From positions 272,066 through 336,065 of the forward strand of contig WIDE01000031.1 of the NCBI GenBank assembly GCA_015039315.1: a stretch of DNA of 64,000 nucleotides, in the 5' to 3' direction. Numbering within the stretch: the first letter of the stretch is position 1; the number at the start of each line of letters is the position of its first letter. Under the pieces are notes generated by a model. The model was not told the origin of the DNA. It was given only the letters and a program-made list of their open reading frames with translations, and ran no database searches. The position numbers and the translations under genes were made by a program. Shown here one piece after another: positions 32,514 through 42,207 of this stretch. The DNA is from Clavulina sp. PMI_390. Its lineage: Eukaryota; Basidiomycota; Agaricomycetes; Cantharellales; Hydnaceae.

Positions 32514-33782
32514 TCAGCTACGGCGATTCCACGCCACGTCAATCGATAATGACCGAAGGCGATCCATGGAAATTTGCAACTCTGCTGACGGTTCGAGGCC
32601 GGCAACCGCGTTCTGAATCGCCACCGATCGTAATGCAGGTAGGAAGGGTTCACGCGGTTCCCCGTCTGTACGATCCTGCAGCTCTCGCTCGTCTAACAGT
32701 GATTGGAGAAGGTCTTCATAGTCATGACAATCCTGAAACTGCAATGTTTCTACTGTTGGGAATGCATATAATATAGGAAGTATGCGGAAGGGGGATAAAC
32801 GAGAATCGAAACAGACGAGTGATCGAAGGCGTAGTTGTGCAAGCAAGCGAAGTAGTTCCGGAGCATAGTTGTCACCCATGGCCATGAAAGAGCCAAAGGA
32901 AATTGCGGCATGTGAGAGGGATGGTGTAGAGATACCAAGCCATATTGCGGGTGTATTTGTCCAGATCACCCGAAGCAAGGGCAGTGAGACTCGCTCTTGG
33001 CGGTGCATATTGCTGAGATGTAGGTGAGAGAATGTTCCCACCTGCAACATGAGCTTACGCAGTGAGGGCAGCTGGCCGAGGCTGTCACAGATTTTCGGCC
33101 AGAACCGTGCGTGGACTTTTAGCTCAAGAGTAGAGAGTCTCGGCCACGGGACATCAAGGGCCTTTGGGAGATACAGTTTATGATCAAAGAAACTGATTTT
33201 TTGAACGGAGGTGTGTTCCGGCCCAATCGTCCAAGGCTTGTCTTCATTATTGATGATTGATGATTCGGTCGAATTCACGCCAACAAATACGATCTCTTGG
33301 AGGATCGGAAGGTCTGATTGGTGGATGAATTGTAGCGGGCTGGCTGTGATGGAGATACCAGCGGCCCAGATAGAGATGCAATAACATCGCCGCATATGAG
33401 GCGCGAGGAGTTCATACATCAATGGCCACTGGTTGTGGCGCTCAGCATCGAGCATCCCTCCCTGTGAGACAAATTGCCACCACATCCACGACCGAACCAC
33501 ATGAAGGTGCAGCGGAAGTTGCCTAGATCTTTGGAGGAAGCAGCGTACGCGGTCAAGGTCATTTGCATGAATCTGGGTTGGCTGACCAGTGGCAAAATTC
33601 GTAGAGGATGAAGGTTTCGTGTATATATTTGTCCAGAATGGAGGATGGGTTGTGGCTATGTGGCGCCAAGATGACGTTACGGATGTGATGGTGGCGAGAG
33701 CAATGATTACAGCGGGTGGAGAATCGCCGACAGCAAGTATTGCTTGCTCAAAAATAAGGAGAAACAGCTCGCTTGGGAGCAT
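32514..33782 (-). CDS. F-box/LRR-like protein, family II
   Basis: Single exon, 422 residues. The ATG leads straight into the F-box (MLPSELFLLIFEQAILAVG), so a few residues usual before the LP pair are absent; no better ATG is found upstream. The second half is ITSVTSSWRHIATTHPPFW. Body: RQLPLHLHVVRSW, HMRRCYCISIWAAGI, VQKISFFDHKLYLP, LGQLPSLRKLMLQV, and tail ISMDRLRSLSIDVAW, where Tyr-Val of the signature is Ser-Met. It is closest to the pseudogene at 31013, from which it is separated by about 210 nt. Confidence 0.84.
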   Translation of the reverse strand: MLPSELFLLIFEQAILAVGDSPPAVIIALATITSVTSSWRHIATTHPPFWTNIYTKPSSSTNFATGQPTQIHANDLDRVRCFLQRSRQLPLHLHVVRSWMWWQFVSQGGMLDAERHNQWPLMYELLAPHMRRCYCISIWAAGISITASPLQFIHQSDLPILQEIVFVGVNSTESSIINNEDKPWTIGPEHTSVQKISFFDHKLYLPKALDVPWPRLSTLELKVHARFWPKICDSLGQLPSLRKLMLQVGTFSHLHLSNMHRQERVSLPLLRVIWTNTPAIWLGISTPSLSHAAISFGSFMAMGDNYAPELLRLLAQLRLRSLVCFDSRLSPFRILPILYAFPTVETLQFQDCHDYEDLLQSLLDERELQDRTDGEPREPFLPALRSVAIQNAVAGLEPSAELQISMDRLRSLSIDVAWNRRS

Positions 33783-34153
33783 ATGAGCCGCAGAGTTTGC
33801 CGCTTGAGGATAAATGGTAATGGCGAGAGACCTTGAGCTCTCAAGTCAGCATGCAAAAACCGTGAGAGCGTGACCCGGAACCAGGTCCAATGTGATAGCT
33901 GGGCCCATTCATTCGAGCTGCTACTCACTTCGTGTTGTCGTCTCTGTGAAGCCTCTTCCTCGTACAGGTTTCCACATCCCCGAGTTCGGTGCAGCGTACC
34001 TCGTGAGACGTCGTTTTTGGCTTTTCTCGTAGCTCATATTGATTCGTGATTCGGAAGCGCGATATTGACCATGTGATGGATGGGCCGCTACAACGATGTT
34101 TATACTGATATCTGCCATAATACAGCCACGAAAGTAATGTCTTGTAAAAAGAA
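33783..34153. other. Intergenic region within the family II array
   Basis: 371 nt. The right end (TGACCATGT, about 34065-34080) resembles the 3' flank of the 36558 gene at the same relative position, and GTAGCTCAT near 34030 recurs near 36010 and 36445, so this spacer is partly shared with the other units. No gene. Confidence 0.45.
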
Positions 34154-35455
34154 CTATAGTATGTGTCCATAGTAGTCACACCACACCTCAATGGACAACG
34201 AACGAAGGCGATCAACGTAACCACGCAACTCTGGGGACGGTCCCATGATTGGTTCACCAGGAAGTGTATTTTGGATTGCCATTGACTGCAAAGCGGGGAG
34301 TACTGCATTCGGCAACCGCTCGTCTGGTTGAACCTGGCTCTTTATGTCGCGCACCAGGGAATGAAGTATTGCCTCATAACCCTGGCACTCCTGGAATTCC
34401 AGGTATTTGACCGTGATTGCTGCATGCAAAATGGGAAGGACACGGGACAGAGGGAGTCGTGAAGAAGAAAAGATAATTTCTTGGAGAGGTAGCTCTGTGA
34501 GTAGTTGAAGAAGTTCTGGGGAGTAGGTAGTTCGATCGAAACCGCCCATGCCAAGGTATATTGTGGCAGATACGAGTGCCGGCGTGGAGATACCGAGCCA
34601 AATTACGGGTGTATTGGTCCAAATTTCCTCAAGCAATGGCAAAACGACTCGTTCGTGGCGATTCAAATCGACAAGATGCACAGGGGAGAACAATCCTAGT
34701 TGTAATATGAGCTTGGTAAGGGTGGGAAGTTGACCAAGGGTGTTGCAAACTTTGGGCCAGAATGAGACATTCACTCGAAGTTCAAGGCTGGAGAGGCAAG
34801 GCCAAGGTAGGTCCAGTTGCCTTGGTAGATATCGCCTCTGATCAGAAAAGCTGAGGTTTTTCATGGGAGCGTTCTCCGGTCGGATCTTCCAAGGCTTTTC
34901 CTCGTCATGAACATCAAGGACACTTGAATTCACGCCGGTAAATCTGATCCGTTGAAGGAGGGGGAGCTCTGAATCATGCATGAACTGGAGTGGACTATCG
35001 TCAAACGATATACCGGCTGTATGAATTGAGATGAACTGGCATCGCCGCATGTGAGGCTCCAGGAGGTCATACATCAATGTCCACAGGCCATCGTGCTCAG
35101 CTTGGGATCTTTGCTCCTCTAAGTAATGATCCCAGAGCATACAAGATCGAAAAAAGTGGAGATGTAGTGGAAGTTGCTTGGATCTCTGGATAAAACATCG
35201 CACACGATCGAGATCACTTGCGAGGATTTGGGTGGGGTTGACTGATACATAGGCGGTAGAGGATGACCATTTGGTGTATATGTCCGTCCAGAATGGAGCA
35301 TTGTTGATGGCGATGTGGCGCCAAAATGATGACACGGCTGTGATGCTGGTGAGAGCAGCAATTACTGCAGGTGGTGAATTGTCAACAGTAGGGATCGTCT
35401 GCTCAAACACAAGAAGTAACAGTTCACTGGGCAGTAGAGAAATCGCCTCCATCAT
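34154..35455 (-). CDS. F-box/LRR-like protein, family II
   Basis: Single exon, 433 residues (MMEAISLLPSELLLLVFEQT). Second F-box half: ITAVSSFWRHIAINNAPFW. The leucine-rich body includes KQLPLHLHFFRSC, HMRRCQFISIHTAGISF, MKNLSFSDQRRYLP, LGQLPTLTKLILQLG and LPLQEIIFSSSRLP. The end ELRGYVDRLRSLSIEVWCDYY matches the 36558 gene best, including the Asn/Asp-Tyr-Tyr close to the C-terminus. Its 5' side carries the duplicated gamma-tubulin stub at 35711-35905. Confidence 0.85.
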   Translation of the reverse strand: MMEAISLLPSELLLLVFEQTIPTVDNSPPAVIAALTSITAVSSFWRHIAINNAPFWTDIYTKWSSSTAYVSVNPTQILASDLDRVRCFIQRSKQLPLHLHFFRSCMLWDHYLEEQRSQAEHDGLWTLMYDLLEPHMRRCQFISIHTAGISFDDSPLQFMHDSELPLLQRIRFTGVNSSVLDVHDEEKPWKIRPENAPMKNLSFSDQRRYLPRQLDLPWPCLSSLELRVNVSFWPKVCNTLGQLPTLTKLILQLGLFSPVHLVDLNRHERVVLPLLEEIWTNTPVIWLGISTPALVSATIYLGMGGFDRTTYSPELLQLLTELPLQEIIFSSSRLPLSRVLPILHAAITVKYLEFQECQGYEAILHSLVRDIKSQVQPDERLPNAVLPALQSMAIQNTLPGEPIMGPSPELRGYVDRLRSLSIEVWCDYYGHIL

Positions 35456-35710
35456 TGCCTGAATTGAACCAGGAGAGGAAAGATTAAAGTTTTTTTTTAT
35501 CCTTCTATGAACTGTAGTTAGTTCGGGCAGTGAGCATCAAGGGGAGCAATACATACTACGTGATAATACGGGCCGAGTGGCTTGGGGAGGTCGACCGGGG
35601 TTGTTGAGCCAGCTGTGATTACGAAAAGCTGTTGAGCAGCAACAGAAACGCTTAGTGCGTTGATTGGATAGTACTTTAGCTCGTGCGCGTGGCGGTTGGA
35701 GCAAAGATTA

Positions 35711-35905
35711 CAAAGGTCAGCCTCGGTGCCGCGACAGCGGAACTTACCGCGGCGCGGTTTTATCATTGGTTCAACTTCCTCCTCCCCCCTCCTTGGAATA
35801 TCCAACTTATTATTGTCTACTGAAATAGTTGGGCGCTTAGATGCCTCGTGAAGCCGTCACGGTCCAGATGGACCGGGACTCGAGTGCGTTTGATCGTCAA
35901 CGCGC
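35711..35905 (+). pseudogene. Gamma-tubulin promoter and exon 1 stub
   Basis: Copy of the start of the gamma-tubulin gene. The promoter blocks CAGCCTCGGTGCCG, ATCATTGGTTCA and CCTCCTCC recur, followed by ACTTATTA and ATG 35841 with PRE-V-TVQM encoded as ATGCCTCGTGAAGCCGTCAC. The conserved GQCGNQ segment is altered to DRDSS, and similarity fades after about 60 coding nucleotides, just past the first exon-intron junction of the real gene. No downstream tubulin exon is present, so the stub cannot encode tubulin. Confidence 0.88.
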
Positions 35906-36309
35906 TCTTCAAATCCACAATACATCCACGTGCGGCCCTTCCTTCATACAAGGACCCACGCATCCACACTTGGCGCAGCAGATATCGTAAAATGCTTCTC
36001 GTGAAATTACTTGTAGCTCATGCGAGCGTGACCGAGAACAAGGCCCGATAAGACGGTTGGCGCTGGTCTGCTCGTTATCTGACAGCGGTAGTGATTTTGG
36101 TGAATAGCCTGCTTTATATCGTCACTCATATGAAACTTCTCCTTTGTGCAAGCACCACACTTCTGCGATCGATGCATCGTATTTCACGAGCCGTGACTTA
36201 TTACTTTAGTTTATCCCGACTTGTGGTTTCCGAGAGGAGAGTCGTTTAGGAGACTAAAAGTAATGTGTAGAATCATCCTTTGATAACACAATGACTCAGA
36301 AGCGATCTC

Positions 36310-36500
36310 CGATTGAAAGTATGATAATAAGTCGGCCTCGGTGCCGTAAGAACGGAACTTACCGCAATGCACTTCATGCAAGATCCACGCGCTGCATTTG
36401 GCGCAGGATATCTCGCCAATCGCCCTTCGCGGCATTGGATTTAGCTCATACCAATTGGTAAGTCCGGCAGTGAGATGGCAACGATCGGAGTCGGTTTCGC
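36310..36500 (+). repeat. Second fragment of the gamma-tubulin promoter block
   Basis: GCCTCGGTGCCGTAAGAACGGAACTTACCGC at the left end (given as landmarks GCCTCGGTGCCG and GAACTTACCGC) matches the promoter block at 35720 and 37955; the following GATCCACGCGCTGCATTTGG stretch resembles 35945-35970. It is a further, shorter remnant in front of the 36558 gene's 3' flank. Confidence 0.6.
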
Positions 36501-36557
36501 GTGACAAGCATTATCATGACCATGTAATACATCGAAGGCTACATTTGACTCAAGGGG

Positions 36558-37856
36558 CTATATCAGCTCGTCATAGTAGTTACATTGCACGTCGATGGAT
36601 AATGAACGAAGGCGACGGACACAACTTTGGAACTCTGGGGATGGCCCCATCATCGGTTCATCAGATGCATTTTGGATCACCATCGAACGTAGCACAGGAA
36701 GTACAGCCGCTTGTGTTTGGTCGTCCGCATGAACCTGGGCTTCTTTGACGTCCACCAGTGTATCTAGTATCGCCTCGTACCCATGGCACTCTTGGAATTG
36801 CAGAGTCTTCAGCGTAGCAGCTGCACGCAAGATAAGAAGTACGCGGGCGGGAGGGAGGTCCGAATCAGAAAAGATGAGTTCCTGGAGGGGCAGCTCCGCA
36901 AGTGGCTGAACCAACTCTGGGGGGTAAGAACCCCCAGTAAAGGTGCCCGTGCCAAAACATATTGTGGCGGAGAATAGCGACGGGGTGGAAATACCGAGCC
37001 ATATCATTGGAGTATTTGTCCAGATGTCCTTTAACAATGGCAGGTTGACTCTTTCATGGCGACTCAAGTTGAAAAGACGTGTAGGAGAGAGCCTTCCTAC
37101 CTGCAAAATGAGCTTGGTAAGTGCAGGGAGTTGATCAAGGGTGTCGCAAACCTTGGGCCAGAAGTGAGAAGTCACTCTCAGCTCAAGGATAGAGAGGGAT
37201 GGCCAAACTCTATCTAGGGCCAGTGGAAGATACCTCCTGAAATCGGAGAACTTGAGTGTTCGAAGCGAGATATGTTCTGGCCTAAGGGTCCAGAGCTCGT
37301 TCCCGTCCTCTTGCGGTATGTTTGAGTCCACTCCAACAAACGTGATATCCTGAAGGAGCGGAAACTCTGCGTTGTGGATGAATTTTAGTGGATCGCCGGA
37401 CATAGCGATACCGAAGGTGTATAGGCAGATGGAAGAGCATCGCTGCATGTGAGGCGTGAGGAGGGAATACATCATTTTCCATTGGTTATGATGCTCTTCT
37501 GGCAGGCTTTCGTCTTTGGAACCAAGATACCACCACATCCACGACCGATACACATAGAGGTGCAGGGGAAGCTGTTTAGATCTCTGTATGAAGGAGTAAA
37601 CGCGGTCAAGATCACTTGGGAGTATTCGGGTGGGAGCGCTGCTAGATTCGGAATGAAAGGATGGTTTGATGTAGATATGAGTCCAGAATGGGACATGACT
37701 GATGGCAATTCGGCGCCAACGTGATGTTACGGATGTGATAGTGGTGAGGGTTGTGATCGGGCCGCTGCTTTGCACAGGTGAATTCCGAGCATCGAGGATC
37801 GTCTGCTCCAGCACCAAGAGTAGCAGTTCGCCTGGTAGATTTGAGATTGCCCTCAT
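36558..37856 (-). CDS. F-box/LRR-like protein, family II
   Basis: Single exon, 432 residues (MRAISNLPGELLLLVLEQT). Second half: ITSVTSRWRRIAISHVPFW. Landmarks: KQLPLHLYVYRSWMWW, HMQRCSSICLYTFGIAM, LRTLKFSDFRRYLP, LDQLPALTKLILQVG, LPLQELIFSDSDLP and the end VRRLRSLSIDVQCNYYDE. It is divergent from gamma-tubulin with 221 nt between start codons. The junction of this F-box 5' end with the tubulin promoter is the one that appears duplicated to the left, between the 34154 and 36558 genes. Confidence 0.85.
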   Translation of the reverse strand: MRAISNLPGELLLLVLEQTILDARNSPVQSSGPITTLTTITSVTSRWRRIAISHVPFWTHIYIKPSFHSESSSAPTRILPSDLDRVYSFIQRSKQLPLHLYVYRSWMWWYLGSKDESLPEEHHNQWKMMYSLLTPHMQRCSSICLYTFGIAMSGDPLKFIHNAEFPLLQDITFVGVDSNIPQEDGNELWTLRPEHISLRTLKFSDFRRYLPLALDRVWPSLSILELRVTSHFWPKVCDTLDQLPALTKLILQVGRLSPTRLFNLSRHERVNLPLLKDIWTNTPMIWLGISTPSLFSATICFGTGTFTGGSYPPELVQPLAELPLQELIFSDSDLPPARVLLILRAAATLKTLQFQECHGYEAILDTLVDVKEAQVHADDQTQAAVLPVLRSMVIQNASDEPMMGPSPEFQSCVRRLRSLSIDVQCNYYDELI

Positions 37857-38077
37857 CGTTGTTTTAGATTGGGCAGAGATGAATCAAGTGCAGAATTGAT
37901 ACAGTGTTGATACGAATGGTGTTCTGGCTTGCTAGCATTACCTTGAAGGGCCAGCCTCGGTGCCGAGTGGCGGAAGTTACCGCGACGCGCCTCCATCATT
38001 GGTTCAGCCTCCTCCTCCCCATTTCTCCCAAAAATTCGACTTATTACTTCTGCCCATCGAATTCAGCGAAAAAATAG
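37857..38077. promoter_or_regulatory. Divergent promoter of F-box gene and gamma-tubulin
   Basis: 221 nt between two start codons. It holds a CAGCCTCGGTGCCG block, a CATTGGTTC (inverted CCAAT) at about 37996 and a CT-rich stretch before the tubulin ATG. The same blocks, in order, appear at 35711-35840, which supports a functional or at least once-shared promoter unit. Confidence 0.6.
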
Positions 38078-40367
38078 ATGCCTCGTGAAATCGTCACGGT
38101 CCAGATGGGCCAGTGCGGGAACCAGAGTGCGCCCGATCCTTGACGCGTTTCCGCTTGCACAATGTTGATTCACCAACTTTTATTTTCCATGCGCTTGCAC
38201 TATACCAACGGAACACTCACTACGATATATGAACCAAATTTTAGCTGGTTCTGCGTTCTGGCAACGTCTCTGCGCCGAGCACGGCATCAGCAAAGACGGC
38301 ATCCTCGAGGAGTGGGCCACTGACGGCAACGCGGGTGATCGAAAAGACGTGTTTTTCTATCAAGCCGACGACGAGCACTACATTCCTCGTGCTATAATGA
38401 TCGATTTGGAGCCCCGCGTACGTGTTGTGGATCCTAACGATGATTGCGGCCTTAGTTGCTGACCGTCAGAATATCGCTGTCGTTTCGTCTGACATCTCTA
38501 GGTGATAGGAGGAATCCTGACAGGCGACTTTAAAAACCTCTATAATCGCGAAAACATATTCGTCTCTCAAGATGGTGGTGGAGCAGGTAACAACTGGGCG
38601 CAAGGGTATACAGCAGGCGAGAAAACGTTCGAGGAGATCGTCGATCTCATAGATCGCGAGGCAGAAGGGAGCGACTCGTTAGAAGTATGTCTACTCTGAC
38701 TAAATTATTTCTTTTCGATTGCTTTTTGCACACTAACGTGTCTCGCTGGTTCGCTACCCTCTTCCCTGTCCATATATCCATTCCCCACCTCATAGGGCTT
38801 CATGGCCATGCACTCGATAGCAGGCGGAACGGGTTCTGGACTGGGCTCATACCTCATCGAACGCCTGAACGATCGCTTCCCCAAAAAGCTCATCCAAACA
38901 TATTCTGTCTTCCCCAACCAAGACGACAGTGATGTCGTTGTGCAGCCCTACAACAGCCTACTGGCTCTCAAGCGCCTCGCGAATCACGCTGATAGTGTCG
39001 TTGTGTTGGATAACGGGGCATTGATGCGTATCACGGCAGAGAAGGACAAGGCTGGCCCAGCTGTCGGGCTTGAGAAGTCGGGGGTCACAAGTTTCGACCA
39101 TGCGAACCAACTGGTACGTACGGGGCCCGACCCGATTTATCTTTCTCTGAGCCTCGCAGCTGATACCGTGTATTCCATGGATCCTATTCTTTCTCCGGGC
39201 ACTAGGTATCGACCGTCATGGCCGCAAGTACTCAGACGCTTCGGTATCCCGGATATATGAATAATGACCTCGTTGGCATAATCGCATCACTCATTCCTAC
39301 GCCTCGGTGCCACTTCCTCATGACAAGTTATACCCCTTTCACCTTTGATGATCAACACAAAGTGCGTTCTTGAGCTGGCTGCGATTCGAGTCCTATGGCG
39401 GCTGCTGAAACCGCTTGCTTTGGTTGTATCGCACTTGTTAGCTCAAGACTGTTCGTAAAACCACGGTATTGGACGTGATGCGTCGACTATTGCAACCAAA
39501 GAACCGCATGGTGTCGACGGTTCCAGGGCAGAACAGTTGCTACATCTCGATCCTCAATATCATCCAAGGAGACGTAGACCCCACTGACGTGCGCTTCCTT
39601 CTCTTACTTTTTTTTTTCTTGTGTCGTGCGATGACTGACCTATGGAGCGATATTCACTTAGGTCCATCAATCCCTTCTCCGCATCCGTGAGCGTCAACTG
39701 GCAACATTTATCCCCTGGGGCCCGGCATCGATCCAAGTAGCCCTTACGCGCAAGTCTCCATACGCTGCATATGCTGCTGCAGGTACCAACGCTGCGGCGA
39801 TCGCGAAGGTCAACCACCGCGTGAGCGGCCTGATGCTGGCGAACCATACTAGCATGGCCTATGTACGTTATCCTAGTTTCCCCTTCTTGTTACTCAATCT
39901 TTGAAGTGGCTGAGAATACTGATCAATTGGTTATCTCCTGTTCGCTTTTTTCGCTTCCTCTGTCCCTTGGGTCTCCTGTTCGGCCACAGCTGTTCAAGCG
40001 AATGCTGGACCAGTTCGATAGGTTATGGCGACGCAAGGCGTTCTTGGACCAATACAAAAAAGAGGCGATGTTCTCAGATGGCCTCGGCGAATTCGAAGAC
40101 GCTCGGTAAGTTTACCTTTCGTCGCTCTGGGGAATCCACCCTATCATGCCTTCCGCTTCCACCCCGCTCGAATACTGAACTCGCCTCTCGGTCGCTCTCC
40201 ACTTGACTAGACAAACCGTACAGGAGCTTTTAGATGAATACAAGGCTTGCGAGAGTGCAGATTATATCTCATACGTGAGTCCACATCGTCTCTGACCGCT
40301 TCGTAAGAATGGGCTACTGATCACTCTACCCAACTAGGGCGAGCATGCCGATGGACCTGATTCATAA
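38078..40367 (+). CDS. TUB4: Gamma-tubulin
   Basis: Ten exons (38078-38126, 38245-38417, 38502-38684, 38796-39113, 39206-39361, 39448-39588, 39662-39862, 39990-40105, 40211-40274, 40338-40367) sum to 476 residues with every phase closed. Diagnostic segments: start [30 protein letters not shown] (specific to gamma-tubulin), [11 protein letters not shown], the GTP-binding AGGTGSG at 143-149, [30 protein letters not shown] and [10 protein letters not shown]. Residue 17 is Thr where Ile is usual. Known role: nucleation of microtubules at spindle pole bodies. It is convergent with MET8 and flanked upstream by the F-box array that carries copies of its 5' end. Confidence 0.96.
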
Positions 40368-40631
40368 ATGACGAGCGATGGTCCTAGCTGGCTCGAGTTT
40401 GCTATCCAGTACCCCTTAATTGCTCTAGTCATCTCATGGCCTCCAGAATATCCCACTTTCCTCTCTCTTCTGTATCATACCCTACTTTCTTGTTCTCCTC
40501 TTATCTTCGAGGTTGTCTGCGGATTCGTTTGTGTATAGGGGTTGGTATGTATGTCCATGCTATCGTACACATGTAACTGTAATGCAATGGTCCTCCCAAA
40601 CGCTGCGTCTGCGCTAACAATCAAAAAACCT

Positions 40632-42008
40632 CTACTGTCGAGAGAGCCAATGTGAGATGCCGATTGCGATACCTGCCCCGAGACCCATCCCAACCACCAA
40701 CCCAGTGGCGCTCTCTACACTGAACAATCCACCCCCTGTGCGTGCTTTCGTATCCTTCACGACAGCCCTCAACGCTCTCTGCGGACCCGCTATACTCGCA
40801 AATGGTGGTACAATAGGAACACGCTTCCCGCCCTTGGAATCATAATCGAAATGCTCCCAGCCCTGGTCGAGCAGTCGATCCATGATGGCCTCGTCCTCGC
40901 TCAGGAGCGCAAGCTGCGCGAACGAATACGTCTCGCAGACTGCGATCATCCATCTCATGCGCTGACGACCGACCGACCCGCCAATAACGTTTTGCGTTCG
41001 CGTGCGGAGACGCTCGCGGAGCGCGCCGACGTTCTCGATCACTTTGCCGATCCCGCCACGTCTCCTCTCCCCACCGCTCTCCGCAGAGTGAGATTCGGGG
41101 GGCACGAGCTCGTCGAGGACGTATGACTCGATGCGCGTGCGGATGATGTTTGCGAGCTTGGGCGCAGCGCCGTTCGTGGAGACCATGATCTGCAGTGCGC
41201 CGTCGCGGATCTGCGAACCAAAGAAGAAATTGCAAAGGGGTGGGAGGTCTGCGGCGTTGATTGGGATTTTACGTGCGGCGCATAATGTGGTGATTTGGGA
41301 GGAGACGGTGGGTGAGTCGAGGGCGGTGAGGACGAGGTCGATGTTTGCGAGGTCGTCGTCATCATCTTCCTCCTGTGTTGCTTCCCCTGTTATTTGTGAG
41401 ATTGGGGGGAGTGTGGGTATGGGGTGTTCAGGTTCGCTCGCTGGAATGACAGGAGAGAAGGATGCAGATGAGGGTTCAGAGTGCACGATGGTAGTTGTGG
41501 GTTGGGCTTCGGAGTGGGAGATGAGGGAGGTGGTTGAGGATACGAGGGATATGGGTTCATCCTGGGATGGCGAGCCTTCCGCGCTGGCCATAGCACTAGC
41601 AGAATCAGCCACAGGCTCGGCAGTAGAAGTAGAAGTGTCGGCAGCAACAGGCAAGTGGAACTCGCGGTCCTTATAAGTGATGCGTTTGCTCGCATATGGA
41701 TCGTCATAGATGCGATAGCGAACTTCAGGGTGCAAACCCTTTGAAGGAGAGATGAGTACGATGTCTTCACAGGACGCGTCGAGGACGTGCTTTAAACGCC
41801 CTGACGCGACTTCGCCACCTCCGACGATGAGCACACGCTTGCCCTTGAGCTGCCATGCGATCATGAGGGACCCGCCTGGGACAACAGGAGAGTAATTGGC
41901 GAGGTGGGGTGGGGGTGGGAGCCCAGCTCCACTTTCAGAAGGACCTCTTCTCAAGTCATCGCTGCTCGTCATCGCCGATGACGTTGGTGAGAATGGCGTG
42001 GCCGGCAT
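40632..42008 (-). CDS. MET8: Siroheme synthase (precorrin-2 dehydrogenase/ferrochelatase)
   Basis: Single exon, 458 residues from the first true ATG. A low-complexity lead of about 45 residues precedes the NAD-binding Rossmann start GKRVLIVGGGEVASGRLKHV (Gly-rich loop 63-68). The Met8 core reappears as LVLTALDSPTVSSQI, IPINAADLPPLCNFFFGS and LQIMVSTNGAAPKLANIIRT. Between them lies a Ser/Glu/Pro-rich insertion of roughly 90 residues, and the protein ends in a glycine-rich hydrophobic stretch (LVVGMGLGAGIAIGISHWL) that could be a membrane tail. Yeast Met8p is much shorter and lacks both. Known role: the last two steps to siroheme, the cofactor of sulfite reductase. It is convergent with gamma-tubulin, 264 nt apart. 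Confidence 0.92.
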   Translation of the reverse strand: MPATPFSPTSSAMTSSDDLRRGPSESGAGLPPPPHLANYSPVVPGGSLMIAWQLKGKRVLIVGGGEVASGRLKHVLDASCEDIVLISPSKGLHPEVRYRIYDDPYASKRITYKDREFHLPVAADTSTSTAEPVADSASAMASAEGSPSQDEPISLVSSTTSLISHSEAQPTTTIVHSEPSSASFSPVIPASEPEHPIPTLPPISQITGEATQEEDDDDDLANIDLVLTALDSPTVSSQITTLCAARKIPINAADLPPLCNFFFGSQIRDGALQIMVSTNGAAPKLANIIRTRIESYVLDELVPPESHSAESGGERRRGGIGKVIENVGALRERLRTRTQNVIGGSVGRQRMRWMIAVCETYSFAQLALLSEDEAIMDRLLDQGWEHFDYDSKGGKRVPIVPPFASIAGPQRALRAVVKDTKARTGGGLFSVESATGLVVGMGLGAGIAIGISHWLSRQ

Positions 42009-42207
42009 TGCGAGCGGGATGGGAGGAACTAACAAGTGACAACAGTCCAAGCCTCAAACAATTTGCAATCCGGCCTCGCCTTGTACCTCGGCCTCGGCAT
42101 CCTTTCCAATCAAAAGGGTGAAAATAACTCGGACAATCAAAAGATGACAGAAAATTTGTGTGTTGTCCCTCCCTCGAACAAATGTTTAGCATCATTCTCA
42201 AACTCTC

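Noticed and set aside
35841..36051. Functional second gamma-tubulin gene
   Set aside because: Only promoter and first-exon similarity; the GQCGNQ motif is destroyed and no later exon follows.
40840..41235. 131-residue minus-strand frame inside MET8
   Set aside because: Arg/His/Ala-rich alternative frame of the MET8 coding region.
41131..41676. 181-residue plus-strand frame opposite MET8
   Set aside because: Antisense shadow of the Ser/Glu-rich part of MET8; low-complexity composition on both strands explains it.
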